The notes under the pieces: generated by a model
Seen by the model: only the letters and a program-made list of their open reading frames with translations
Told to the model about the DNA's origin: nothing
Database searches by the model: none
Made by a program: the position numbers and the translations under genes
Assembly: GCF_014844055.1 (NCBI RefSeq)
Contig: NZ_CP062167.1
Span: 3,877,001-3,941,000, forward strand
Length of the DNA: 64,000 nt
Direction: 5' to 3'
Source: Aureimonas sp. OT7
Lineage (GTDB): Bacteria; Pseudomonadota; Alphaproteobacteria; Rhizobiales; Rhizobiaceae
Shown: one piece after another, positions 10,401 through 18,779 of the stretch
Layout of the letters: each line of letters starts with the position of its first letter
Numbering within the stretch: position 1 is the first letter of the stretch

Positions 10401-10925
10401 GCCGCGCCCGCCGCCGCCCCACGACGCCTTAAGCATGACGGGATAACCGATCTGCGCGGCCAGCCGACGCACCTCGGCCATGTCGTCGGGCAAGGGGTCG
10501 GTCGCCGGCACCACCGGCACGCCCACCTCGATGGCCAGGTTGCGCGCGGCCACCTTGTTTCCAAGCCGGCGCATCGTATCCGGCCGCGGGCCGATGAAGG
10601 TTATGCCCGCTTGCGCGCAGGCATCGGCAAATTCCGGGCTTTCCGAAAGCAGTCCATAACCGGGATGGATCGCGTCGGCGCCGGAAGTTCGTGCGACGCG
10701 GATGATCTCCTCGATGGAAAGATAGCTTTCGATGGGGCCGAGGTCGCGCGTCAGATGGGGGCCGCGGCCGATCTGGTAGGACTCGTCCGCCTTGAAGCGA
10801 TGGAGGGCGTACTTGTCCTCCTCCGCCCAAACGGCCACGGTCTTCAGGCCCAACTCATTGGCTGCCCGAAACACGCGGATGGCGATTTCGGACCGGTTGG
10901 CGACCAGAATCTTGGCTATCGTCAC
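7467..10925 (-). CDS. pyc: pyruvate carboxylase
   Basis: Biotin enzyme converting pyruvate, bicarbonate and ATP to oxaloacetate, the main anaplerotic step in many alphaproteobacteria. Domain order is complete: biotin carboxylase with ATP-grasp (MLKASWGGGGRGMR, then EVNPRIQVEHTVTEEVTG), carboxyltransferase (TDTTMRDGHQSLLATRMRT; metal site HFHTHDTSG), and the C-terminal biotinyl domain with Lys1117 in EAMKMET. The GTG at 10925 has GGAGGGG 8 bases upstream and gives 1152 residues, the standard length; the ATG at 10946 lies upstream of that ribosome site. Monocistronic, with a 110-bp gap to the treY stop. Confidence 0.97.
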   Translation of the reverse strand: MTIAKILVANRSEIAIRVFRAANELGLKTVAVWAEEDKYALHRFKADESYQIGRGPHLTRDLGPIESYLSIEEIIRVARTSGADAIHPGYGLLSESPEFADACAQAGITFIGPRPDTMRRLGNKVAARNLAIEVGVPVVPATDPLPDDMAEVRRLAAQIGYPVMLKASWGGGGRGMRAIRSEADLEREVTEGKREARAAFGKDEVYLEKLVERARHVEVQVLGDTHGNVVDLFERDCSIQRRNQKVVERAPAPYLSDPQRRELAAHARKIAEATDYVGAGTVEFLMDADTDAFYFIEVNPRIQVEHTVTEEVTGIDIVKAQIHILDGHAIGTPESGVPAQGDIKLNGHALQCRITTEDPEHNFIPDYGRITAYRGATGFGIRLDGGTAYSGAVITRFYDPLLEKVTAWAPTAEEAIARMDRALREFRIRGVATNLTFLEAIIGHPQFRDNTYTTRFIDTTPDLFRQVRRRDRATKLLTYLADVTVNGHPETRGRPRPAADLRRPQAPLFHAEIAPGTRQKLDELGPRGFADWMLAQKQVLMTDTTMRDGHQSLLATRMRTFDIAAVADSYARGLPQLLSLECWGGATFDVSMRFLTEDPWERLALIRQRAPNILLQMLLRGSNGVGYTNYPDNVVKRFVAEAARGGIDLFRVFDCLNWVENMRVSMDAVLEADKLCEGALCYTADLFDESRPTYSLKYYVDLARELESAGAHILGVKDMAGLLKPAAARALFRALKDEISIPIHFHTHDTSGIAAATVLAAIESGVDAVDAAMDALSGNTSQPCLGSIVAALEGSERDPGLSQEAIRRISFYWEGVRGQYAAFESDLKGPASEVYLHEMPGGQFTNLKEQARSLGLDTRWHQVAQTYADVNRMFGDIVKVTPSSKVVGDMALMMVSQDLTVEEVQDPAREIAFPESVVSMLRGDLGQPPAGWPEALQKKVLKGDSPITVRPGALIAAADLDAERRTVEEKLGNKIDDQAFASYLMYPKVFTDFALAADRYGPVSMLPTLNYFYGIAQEEEILVDLERGKTLVVRCLGIGDTDEKGMRTVFFELNGQPRRIKVPDRSRADQVIARAKVDPANANQVGAPMPGVVSTLSVSPGQSVRAGDVLLSIEAMKMETALHAERDGVIEAVNVKAGDQIDAKDLLVSFAG

Positions 10926-11035
10926 GGAACGTCCCCTCCACTGCACATATGCGAGCCACGGGGCTCATTTTTGTTGCAGCGCAAGATTGAGCGGCGATCC
11001 CAGAAGATTGCAAGCAGGATTCGGCGAACGAACGT

Positions 11036-13732
11036 TCACCTGCCCGGTGTGCTCAGGAAGGCCAGGGGTACGCCGTCGAACAGCTCCGCCAGGAGCATCG
11101 CCCCCTCCACCGTCACCGGTTTTCCCGATACGGCGTCGGACATGCGACGCCCCGCCAATGCGGGCGGCACCACGACGCGCGTATCGCCAAGTGCGATGCC
11201 GGTCAGGTCGGCACGCCCTTCCAGAAGCGACAGGCAGAGGCGGGGCGCGACGACGATGGCCGCATCGTCTCCACTCGACCTTGCAAAGGCCACGAAATGG
11301 CGGGCTGCCGCGCCCTGCACCGCCAAAGGGACGTAATCGCCGACGGTGAACAGGCCCGGCCGGGCCCCACGCGCCGCAAGGCCCACCGCCGTCAACCGCG
11401 CCTTGGCGCAGCCGTCGCGCCAGTGCGCCGCCGCGGCGCCAACCGGCTCGCCGCCGCGCAGCACCGACCGGCGCGCATCGAAGTCGACGAGCCTGCGATT
11501 GTCGGGGTCGACCAGACTGTTGTCGTAGAATTCCGTACCCTGATAGATATCCGGCACGCCGGGCGCGCCCAGCCGCACCAGGGTCTGGGACAGGCTCGTC
11601 AGCGCCCCGGCAACCACGAAGGGCTGTACCCGCTCCCAGAAGCTCCGCAGGAATGCCGGTTCGAAGGCGGCGTCCACGAAGGCGAGCAAGGCCTTTTCGT
11701 AAGGCTCGTTGGGGGCGGTCCAACTGGTGAACTGCTTGGCCTCGCGCACGGCCTTTTCCATGAAGGCGCGCATCCGCTGGCGGATGTCGTCGCAGGCCCC
11801 GCCATCATCGGGGTCGAAGTCGGCGGGCAGGACACCCAGCAGCGACTGATAGAACCCCCATTCGGTCGCCGGGTCGGGCGACAGGCCGCCATCGTCGAGA
11901 CTGACGCGGTACGGGGCCAGCGCATCCGCCGCAAAGCGGACGATCTCGTTCCAGGTGTCGGGTGCCTCGCTGATCGTGTAGATGCGAGCCCGTGCATCCT
12001 CCCCGCGCTTGGTATCGTGCGTCGACAATGCCAGGAGCCCTTCGGGCTGGTCTTCCAGCCGGATCTGCATCGCCGTGTGGAAGGCGTCGACATCGGCCCC
12101 GTAATGGTCGGGCTCTCCGCCGACCTCGTTCAGGGCGATCAACCGGTTCCATCGATAGAAGACGGTATCCTCGACTGCCTTGGCCATCACCGCGCCGGTG
12201 GTCTGCTGGAAGCGGCGGGTAAAGTCGAGTGCGCCGGCCATGGCCGCGCCATCCTCGAAGTCGAGTTTCAGGAGCCGGCCGACGAAGACGACAGGCTCGT
12301 CCGCCTCCACCTTGCGGGCCGCCTGCACCCATGCCACTGCGCCATCGATGATCTCGATGTCTTCGGCCGGAATGCCGTCTATACCGGAATAGGTCCGATA
12401 GACCGGCAGGGCCGTCGCGATCTCGAGGATGGAGCGCTGCAGCGTATCGGGCCCGAAGTCGCGCGTGGCCAGGCCAAGCCGGGCGACCGAAAGGGCTATG
12501 TCGGTGAGCACCGACAGTTCGCCCGCCAGATTGTGGCTGAAAATATAGCGCTTCTGCTTGTGAACCTGCGCTTCCAGCGCCGCTTCGCCGCCGACGAAGG
12601 CATCATAGGCCTCTGTCATCGCCGCTTCCTGCGCGGCATCGACGTAGAGACCGGAGACGGCGGAAATGAATTCGTAGCCGGTCGTGCCCTCGACATTCCA
12701 GCTGCGTCGCAGCCGCTCCGGCCCGGTCAGGATTTTCTCGACATGGATCACGGCCTCGCTCGCCCCGGCCCTGTCGAGCACGGATCTGAGATCGCCGAGA
12801 TATCCCTTCGGATCGGCGACCCCGTCCACATGGTCGATGCGGATACCGTCGAGCCGACCCTCGCGCGCCAGCCGCACGATGGTGCGGTGGCTCTCGCGGA
12901 AGACGCGGCGGACCTCCTGCCGGACGCCAATGAGATCGGCGATTTCGAAGAAGCGGCGATAGGACAGCTTCTCACGGGCAAGCCGCCACCACGCCAGGCG
13001 CCAGTTCTGCCGCTCGTGCAGGGCATGCAATGCCGCCTTGTCGCCGTTCGCCCGGGCGACGGCCTGCTCCATGGCGGCCAGAAAGTCCGGATCTTCCAGC
13101 AGTTCCCCCAGGCGTTCGGCAAGGTCGTCGCCATCGGCCGGCTCCGCCCCCGCGAACAACCGGATCAGCGGCTCGCGCTGAGGATGATCGAGGAAGCCGA
13201 AGATGTCGGGGAAGGTGCGCGGATCCACCGGAAGTTCATAGCCGGAGGCGGAAAACCTCAGCTCACGGCGTTCAATGTCCAGGACGACGGTAAGATCGCC
13301 GTTTTCGAGCGCCTCCCCGTAGGGCTGGCCCAGCACGGGGATCAGGATTTTCTCCGCCTCCCACGAGATGTCGAAAGTACCCGCATGGCGGCTCTCCGAG
13401 CCCCAGCGCAACACATCCTCCCACCAGCCGTTGGCCGGGGAAACGCCCATATGGTTGGGTACGAAATCCAGGATGAGGCCAAGCCCCGCGTCGCGCAGGG
13501 CGTCGGACAGGGCGCCAAAGCCGGTGTCGCCGCCAAGATCGGGCTCGAAGCGGTTGTAGTCGACCACGTCATAGCCGTGTGTCGAGCCGGGCGACGCCTC
13601 GAACACCGGCGAAGCGTAGAAATGGCTTATGCCGAGTTCGGCCAGATAGGGGACCAGGGCGCGGGCATCGTCGAAGCCGACGCCGTTGCGGAATTGCAGC
13701 CGGTAGGTTGCGGACAGCGTGCGGCTGGTCAT
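11036..13732 (-). CDS. treY: maltooligosyl trehalose synthase
   Basis: GH13 enzyme that isomerises the reducing-end glucose of maltooligosaccharides to a trehalosyl unit. The 898-residue product begins SATYRLQFRNGVGFDDA, typical of TreY, with catalytic Asp in GIRIDHVDGVADP, acid/base Glu in IHVEKILTGPERL, and the late signature SHFYASPVF near residue 37. Its start overlaps the malQ stop by 4 bp (ATGA), so it is translated with the preceding gene. With TreZ it makes free trehalose from glycogen-like glucans, an osmoprotectant route. The last gene of the operon. Confidence 0.96.
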   Translation of the reverse strand: MTSRTLSATYRLQFRNGVGFDDARALVPYLAELGISHFYASPVFEASPGSTHGYDVVDYNRFEPDLGGDTGFGALSDALRDAGLGLILDFVPNHMGVSPANGWWEDVLRWGSESRHAGTFDISWEAEKILIPVLGQPYGEALENGDLTVVLDIERRELRFSASGYELPVDPRTFPDIFGFLDHPQREPLIRLFAGAEPADGDDLAERLGELLEDPDFLAAMEQAVARANGDKAALHALHERQNWRLAWWRLAREKLSYRRFFEIADLIGVRQEVRRVFRESHRTIVRLAREGRLDGIRIDHVDGVADPKGYLGDLRSVLDRAGASEAVIHVEKILTGPERLRRSWNVEGTTGYEFISAVSGLYVDAAQEAAMTEAYDAFVGGEAALEAQVHKQKRYIFSHNLAGELSVLTDIALSVARLGLATRDFGPDTLQRSILEIATALPVYRTYSGIDGIPAEDIEIIDGAVAWVQAARKVEADEPVVFVGRLLKLDFEDGAAMAGALDFTRRFQQTTGAVMAKAVEDTVFYRWNRLIALNEVGGEPDHYGADVDAFHTAMQIRLEDQPEGLLALSTHDTKRGEDARARIYTISEAPDTWNEIVRFAADALAPYRVSLDDGGLSPDPATEWGFYQSLLGVLPADFDPDDGGACDDIRQRMRAFMEKAVREAKQFTSWTAPNEPYEKALLAFVDAAFEPAFLRSFWERVQPFVVAGALTSLSQTLVRLGAPGVPDIYQGTEFYDNSLVDPDNRRLVDFDARRSVLRGGEPVGAAAAHWRDGCAKARLTAVGLAARGARPGLFTVGDYVPLAVQGAAARHFVAFARSSGDDAAIVVAPRLCLSLLEGRADLTGIALGDTRVVVPPALAGRRMSDAVSGKPVTVEGAMLLAELFDGVPLAFLSTPGR

Positions 13733-15573
13733 GTGTGTCGTGGCCTTTCCTCGCGCATGGCAGCAGCCATGGCCTTGAATATCGGGTGGTCTTCCAGGGC
13801 TTCGAGGGGGACTTCGCCGCGAATGCGCCAGTTGGGGTAGGCGTCCGTGGTGCCGGGCAGGTTGGGCTGCCGCAAGGCCATCACCATGTCATCCAGTTGC
13901 ACGGCGAAAAGGTGGGAGCGCGTCCGGGCCGCAAATCGATGGACGGCCAGCGCCAGCTCCAGCGGCAGCGCGTCCGGCAGGGCCGAACGGTTGTCCAGCG
14001 GACCGGCGAAATCGTGCGGCAGCAGCCCGTCGAGCCGCAAGGCATGCAGCAGGGCATGACGGTCGTTGTCGCGCTCGGCCCGGTCACGCCGCGTCGACTC
14101 CGCGTCCTGGCGCCCGGCCTCCGCCCGCAAGGCGATGTCGCTTGCGGCCCACCAGCCGGCCAGCGTCGCCAGATCGTGGGTGGAGATGCAGGCCAACGAG
14201 CCGGCGGGGTACTGCGCGGGAGCGATAAAGCCTTCCCACTCGCGCTTTTCGAAATAGAGCACCCGATAGGACAGGATATTGGCGGCCTGCATCACCGGCC
14301 GGAACCCGGCCGGTACGGTACCGAGATCCTCGCCGATGACGATGCAGCCATTGGCGCGCGACGCCCTGGCCACCACGTCCACCATATCGCCCAGCGGATA
14401 GCGGACATAGCCGCCGTCGCGGGCGTCATGCCCGCGCGCGATCCACCACAGGCGCGCCAGCCCCATCACATGATCGATCCGGACGGCGCCGGCATTCTTC
14501 ATCAGGGCGTCGTAGGCCTGCGCCAATGGCGTGTAGTTGCGCTTTGCCAACGCCTCCGGCGACAGGGGCGCCAAGCCCCAGTCCTGGCCGGCGGCATTGA
14601 ACATGTCGGGCGGCGATCCGACGCGCGCATCGGGCATCGTCACGTCCGGGTCCGCCCAGGTCTCCGCCCCATCGGGTGAGACGCCCACCGCGAAATCGAG
14701 ATAGAGCCCGATGCTCATGCCCGCGTCCAGGGCGCGCTTCTGCACGGTGCGGAGCTGCGTTTCGGCCGTCTGCTGCAACCATATATGGAACAGGATGTCG
14801 CTCGCGTGCTCGGCCGCGAAGGCGCGTACGGCGTCATGCTCCGGATGCCGGAAAGGCTCCGGCCATCCATGCCATCCGGCGCTGCCGCCAGCGGCGGCAA
14901 AATGCATGGACAGCGCCTCGAACAAAGCGAAGTTCTCGATGGCGTCCGCGTGCCGTTCGCGAAACGCGCTCAGCGCCTGCTGGTCGACGGCCTCGCCGCG
15001 ATCGAAAATGCGCCGCAGCACCGCCGCGCGCGCCCGGCCGGCCCGGGGATAGTCGATCAGGTCGCCGTCGAGGCCGTCGAACAGCGACGGATCTTCCGCC
15101 GCAAGCTCCGCCATCGCCGCGGCTCCGCCGGGCAGGGCGTCCATCGCGATATAGAAGGGGTTCAGGAAGCGGCGGGTCGACGGCGAATACGGGCTGTAAT
15201 GGCCCGGATTGGCAAAGAACAGCGCGTGCAGCGGGTTGACGCCCAGGAATGCGGCCCCGGCCCTGCCGGCAATTTCGGCGAGGCGGCCGAGATCCTCGAA
15301 ATCGCCGAGGCCGAATGTGCGGGACGAGCGCAGGGCGTAGAGCTGGCAGGTCACGCCCCAGGCCGGGTCGCCCTGCGGCGCGACGCAGGCCAGTTCGGGC
15401 ACATGGCGGGCGCTTTCGAAGTGCCCCGGCTGCGCCGAATCCGGGTCGATGCCCATCACGGTCAGGAGCGATCGGAGCGCCGTCTCGCTCAGGCTCCTGT
15501 CGTCCCCCGTCTCCGATGTATACCGCGTTTCTATTCCATGGCTTCTCGCAAGAGACACCAGATCGTCCGTCAT
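13729..15573 (-). CDS. malQ: 4-alpha-glucanotransferase
   Basis: GH77 amylomaltase that disproportionates short maltooligosaccharides. The nucleophile Asp is in GAVRIDHVMGLARLWW, the acid/base Glu in IGEDLGTVP, and the early family motif is SSRTFGLGDFEDLGRL. At 614 residues it is of the shorter bacterial type, with an N-terminal region before the catalytic barrel. It overlaps both neighbours by 4 bp. Its job here is probably to rebuild longer chains from the short leftovers that TreY and TreZ cannot use. Confidence 0.94.
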   Translation of the reverse strand: MTDDLVSLARSHGIETRYTSETGDDRSLSETALRSLLTVMGIDPDSAQPGHFESARHVPELACVAPQGDPAWGVTCQLYALRSSRTFGLGDFEDLGRLAEIAGRAGAAFLGVNPLHALFFANPGHYSPYSPSTRRFLNPFYIAMDALPGGAAAMAELAAEDPSLFDGLDGDLIDYPRAGRARAAVLRRIFDRGEAVDQQALSAFRERHADAIENFALFEALSMHFAAAGGSAGWHGWPEPFRHPEHDAVRAFAAEHASDILFHIWLQQTAETQLRTVQKRALDAGMSIGLYLDFAVGVSPDGAETWADPDVTMPDARVGSPPDMFNAAGQDWGLAPLSPEALAKRNYTPLAQAYDALMKNAGAVRIDHVMGLARLWWIARGHDARDGGYVRYPLGDMVDVVARASRANGCIVIGEDLGTVPAGFRPVMQAANILSYRVLYFEKREWEGFIAPAQYPAGSLACISTHDLATLAGWWAASDIALRAEAGRQDAESTRRDRAERDNDRHALLHALRLDGLLPHDFAGPLDNRSALPDALPLELALAVHRFAARTRSHLFAVQLDDMVMALRQPNLPGTTDAYPNWRIRGEVPLEALEDHPIFKAMAAAMREERPRHT

Positions 15574-17453
15574 TCCGCCAGCCCTTCGATCACGTCATGG
15601 CGACCGAGCATAAAGGCGACGCCGTAGCCGCGCATCCGTCCGTCCCGCAAATCGTCGAACATCCCGCGATGGTTCGCGAAGACCTCGGTCGCCCCTTCGA
15701 GGCGGCGAGGATCGAAATCCTCGCCGATCTCCCAGGGCGTGTCGTCCAGATTGGCGAAGCAATGGTAGAAGAGGCCAGGCGCAAGCTCCCACGAAACGAC
15801 CATCGCCCGCCCGTCGACCAGCGCCTTTCCGGCACCGCCGGGTGCGTCGGCGAGAAGCGGGACGACATGGTCGCGCCGCGCTTCCAGAAGCTCCTGCGTT
15901 ACCTGCAGCCTTCGCCGGTTCACCGGCCGTTCCTTTAGCGACCAGTCCAGCCGGGACGTCAGGAAGGTGGATTCCGCATTGGGGTCCGGGAAGACTTCCT
16001 GCGCATGCGGGTCCTCGAATGCCGAGAACTTGGCGAACTCGGCCTTGCGTCCACGCGAAACGGCGGCTCCCAGCTCTCCGTCGAAATCGGTGAAGAAGCA
16101 GAAGGAGTTGCAATCGCCGAACTCGTCGCCCTGGAACATGAGCGGTATCTGCGGCGACAGCAGCAGGATCGCCTGCAGGCAATCGAAGGCCCGCGCCGAA
16201 CTGAGCGAGCGGAGGCGGTCGCCGAAGGCCCGATTGCCGATCTGGTCGTGGTTCTGCAGGAAGTTCACGAAGGCGGTCGGCGGCAGGTGGTCGGACGTCT
16301 CGCCGACGTCGCGGTCGCGATGGGGAGAATGCTCGCCCTGGTAAACGAAGCCCGTCGCCAGCGCCGTTGCGAGTTGCTCCACCGTGTCGAACTCGTAATC
16401 GATGTAGTAGCCTTCGCGGTCGTTGGTCGCCAGAACATGGGCTGCATGGTGGAAATCGTCGTTCCACTCGCCGGAAACCAAGGGTATCGAGCCGTCCGCG
16501 CCCCGCTCGATGAAGCGCGTGATGTTACGCTCGTCTTCGCTGGTAATGTGAATGTGGCGGTCCGGAAAGGCGGCGCGGACACGCTCGGCCAATTCCACCA
16601 CGAGCGGCGTGTCGGTCGTATCGTGGATGGAATCGATCGCATCCAGGCGCAGGCCGTCGACCCTGTATTCCTCAAGCCAGTAGAGCGCATTCTCGATCAT
16701 GAAAGCGCGAACGGCCGGCTCGTCGTAGGCGATGGCCGGGCCCCATGGCGTATGCGTTTCAGACTGGAAGAAATCCGGCAGGTAGGATGGGATGTAGTTC
16801 CCGTCCGGCCCGAAGTGATTGTAGACGACGTCCAGGAACACCATCAGCCCACGCTCATGTGCCGCATCGACCAGGCGCTTGAGGCCCCGTTGGCCGCCAT
16901 AGACGCCGTGCGGGCAGTACAGGAGGACACCGTCATATCCCCAGCCGCGCCGACCGCCGAACTCGGCGACCGGCAGCAACTCGATGGCGGTGATCCCAGT
17001 GGCCTTCAGATGATCGAGCCTTTCGATAGCGCTGTCGAACGTCCCTTCGTCGGTGAAGGTGCCGACATGCATCTCGTAGAAGACCGTCTCGTGCCAGGGC
17101 CGGCCGCGCCATGTCGCGGAGCGCCACTCATGGGCGTGCGGGTCCACCAGCCGGGACGGGCTGTGAACGTCGAAGACCTGCTCGCGCGAGGCCGGGTCGG
17201 GCACTGGCCTGCCGCCATCGACGCGAAATCCATAGGCGCCGCCCACGGGAACGGCATCCGTCGTCAGGCGCCACCATCCTTCGGCGTCCTTGTCCATTGC
17301 AAGGAATGCCGTTTCGTCCCCTTCGCCGGCCGCAAGCTCGACCGTTGTTGCATGCGGCGCCCAAAGCTGGAACAGCGCGCCGCCATCGACGGGCCGCGCC
17401 CCCCAACTCGTCTCGCAGGAAAAGCGCGTTGCGATCTGTCCGCCCTCGGCCAT
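15570..17453 (-). CDS. treZ: malto-oligosyltrehalose trehalohydrolase
   Basis: GH13 enzyme that releases trehalose from maltooligosyltrehalose. An N-terminal carbohydrate-binding/E-set module (residues ~1-95, LFQLWAPHATTVEL) precedes the barrel; the nucleophile Asp lies in VDGLRLDAIDSIHD, the acid Glu in HITSEDERN, and the transition-state Asp in NFLQNHDQIGNRAFG. 627 residues, within the usual range. First gene of the treZ-malQ-treY set; the metallopeptidase gene ends only 14 bp upstream on the same strand. No treX/glgX debranching gene is present in the window. Confidence 0.96.
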   Translation of the reverse strand: MAEGGQIATRFSCETSWGARPVDGGALFQLWAPHATTVELAAGEGDETAFLAMDKDAEGWWRLTTDAVPVGGAYGFRVDGGRPVPDPASREQVFDVHSPSRLVDPHAHEWRSATWRGRPWHETVFYEMHVGTFTDEGTFDSAIERLDHLKATGITAIELLPVAEFGGRRGWGYDGVLLYCPHGVYGGQRGLKRLVDAAHERGLMVFLDVVYNHFGPDGNYIPSYLPDFFQSETHTPWGPAIAYDEPAVRAFMIENALYWLEEYRVDGLRLDAIDSIHDTTDTPLVVELAERVRAAFPDRHIHITSEDERNITRFIERGADGSIPLVSGEWNDDFHHAAHVLATNDREGYYIDYEFDTVEQLATALATGFVYQGEHSPHRDRDVGETSDHLPPTAFVNFLQNHDQIGNRAFGDRLRSLSSARAFDCLQAILLLSPQIPLMFQGDEFGDCNSFCFFTDFDGELGAAVSRGRKAEFAKFSAFEDPHAQEVFPDPNAESTFLTSRLDWSLKERPVNRRRLQVTQELLEARRDHVVPLLADAPGGAGKALVDGRAMVVSWELAPGLFYHCFANLDDTPWEIGEDFDPRRLEGATEVFANHRGMFDDLRDGRMRGYGVAFMLGRHDVIEGLAE

Positions 17454-17467
17454 GGAATGTTCCCTTC

Positions 17468-18598
17468 TTAACCGGCGGCTGTTTCGGGTTGCTGACTTTC
17501 GACAAGCTCTTCCGAAAGCCCGGCCCGCGCCGCCGTGCCGATGCGCCCGTGCACCAGGTCATGAATGAAGCCGAGTTTCTGGATCACGACCGGCGACAGG
17601 ACGAACGGGTAGGCATCGTTCAGCCCCATGGAGCGGTTCAGTGCGTTGATCGCCGCCGACAGCGCCAGCCAGGCTTCGGCTATCTGGTCGATGGTCGTGC
17701 TCTGGCCGTAGATGTCGAAGTCCAGCTCCGTCGTCAGGATGCCGTCTCGGTCCAGCCGCGGGGATAGCGTCATGCCGAGAGCGCCGCCCGTCTCCAGCGT
17801 ATCCACGATATGCAGGTAGTGTGCCCAGGTCTCGGCGAAGTCTTCCCAGGGGTGCGCGCCGGCATAGGACGACACGAAATTGTCCTGCCAGTTCGGCTGC
17901 GGACCGTTGGCGTAATGGGTCTGCAGGGCCTGTCCGTAATCCTGCGAATCGTCACCGAAGACGGCTCGGCATGCTTCCAGGGCATTGCCGTCCCGCACCA
18001 GCCGGTCCCAGTACCAGTGGCCGACCTCGTGGCGCATATGGCCGAGCAGTGTTCGATAGGGCTCGCCCAGCTCCGCGCGCCGCTTCTCGCGCTCGGCGTC
18101 GTCGGCCTCTGCCAGCGCGATGGTGATGAGGCCGCGATCATGCCCCGTCATGACGTTGCCGCCCGTTTCCGGATCATGCGTCAGGAAGTCGAAGCCAAGC
18201 CCTTCCGGATCTTCGGCCCGGGTCATCAGCGGCAATTTCAGGCGGAGGAGCGAATAGAACAGGCGTTGCTTTGCAAATTCCATCTTCTGCCACAAGGCGA
18301 CATTCTGGGGGTCGGACAGATCCGGCACCGTCAGGTTGAAGCGCGAGGCGATGGACAGCGTCTCCGGGCTGTCGGATGGCAGCAGCCAGTTGCAGACCCC
18401 GTAGCGATAGTTGTCGCAGTACTTCCAGTGCTCGCCATTGGCGCGGCGGCCGACTGATACGAAGAACTGGCCGTCGGGCTCGAGGGCCAGCATACGATTG
18501 GTCAGGGGCTCGTAACCCAGCGCGTGTCCGCAGCGTTCGCAGACCGTGTTGGTGAAGTAGACCACCTGATCGCAGGAGGGGCATGAAAAGAGCTTCAT
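17468..18598 (-). CDS. putative zinc-binding metallopeptidase with N-terminal zinc ribbon
   Basis: The N-terminus is a zinc ribbon (CPSC ... CERCGH, residues ~5-24), followed by a ~300-residue domain holding HEVGHWYWD and, about 55 residues later, PWEDFAETWAHYLH, which supplies a glutamate of the type that completes gluzincin zinc sites. This matches the family annotated as putative zinc-binding metallopeptidase; substrate unknown. The ATG at 18598 has AAGG ~10 bases upstream; a GTG at 18610 is an alternative. It starts 181 bp from the divergent transglutaminase block, with which such peptidases have been noted to co-occur, yet reads into treZ 14 bp downstream. 376 residues, no signal peptide. 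Confidence 0.8.
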   Translation of the reverse strand: MKLFSCPSCDQVVYFTNTVCERCGHALGYEPLTNRMLALEPDGQFFVSVGRRANGEHWKYCDNYRYGVCNWLLPSDSPETLSIASRFNLTVPDLSDPQNVALWQKMEFAKQRLFYSLLRLKLPLMTRAEDPEGLGFDFLTHDPETGGNVMTGHDRGLITIALAEADDAEREKRRAELGEPYRTLLGHMRHEVGHWYWDRLVRDGNALEACRAVFGDDSQDYGQALQTHYANGPQPNWQDNFVSSYAGAHPWEDFAETWAHYLHIVDTLETGGALGMTLSPRLDRDGILTTELDFDIYGQSTTIDQIAEAWLALSAAINALNRSMGLNDAYPFVLSPVVIQKLGFIHDLVHGRIGTAARAGLSEELVESQQPETAAG

Positions 18599-18779
18599 GA
18601 CGAGTGGCACCTTCGAGAGAAGCGACCGGGGTTTGATCGGCGGTCAGGAATGAGCAGGCGGACGTTCGGTTCCATGACGGCTGGTCATGTTGCGATGCAA
18701 ACGCTTGTGGCGGGGAACGGTTCGGCTATGGTTCGATAATAATTTCGGAACCAGCAGGTCGAAGGCGCGTACCGAACCC

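Noticed and set aside
7557..11336. 1259-codon plus-strand open frame opposite pyc
   Set aside because: Antisense shadow of pyruvate carboxylase with no recognisable domain or ribosome site.
11297..13840. 847-codon plus-strand frame opposite treY
   Set aside because: Antisense shadow; composition typical of GC-driven open frames and the treY motifs on the other strand are intact.
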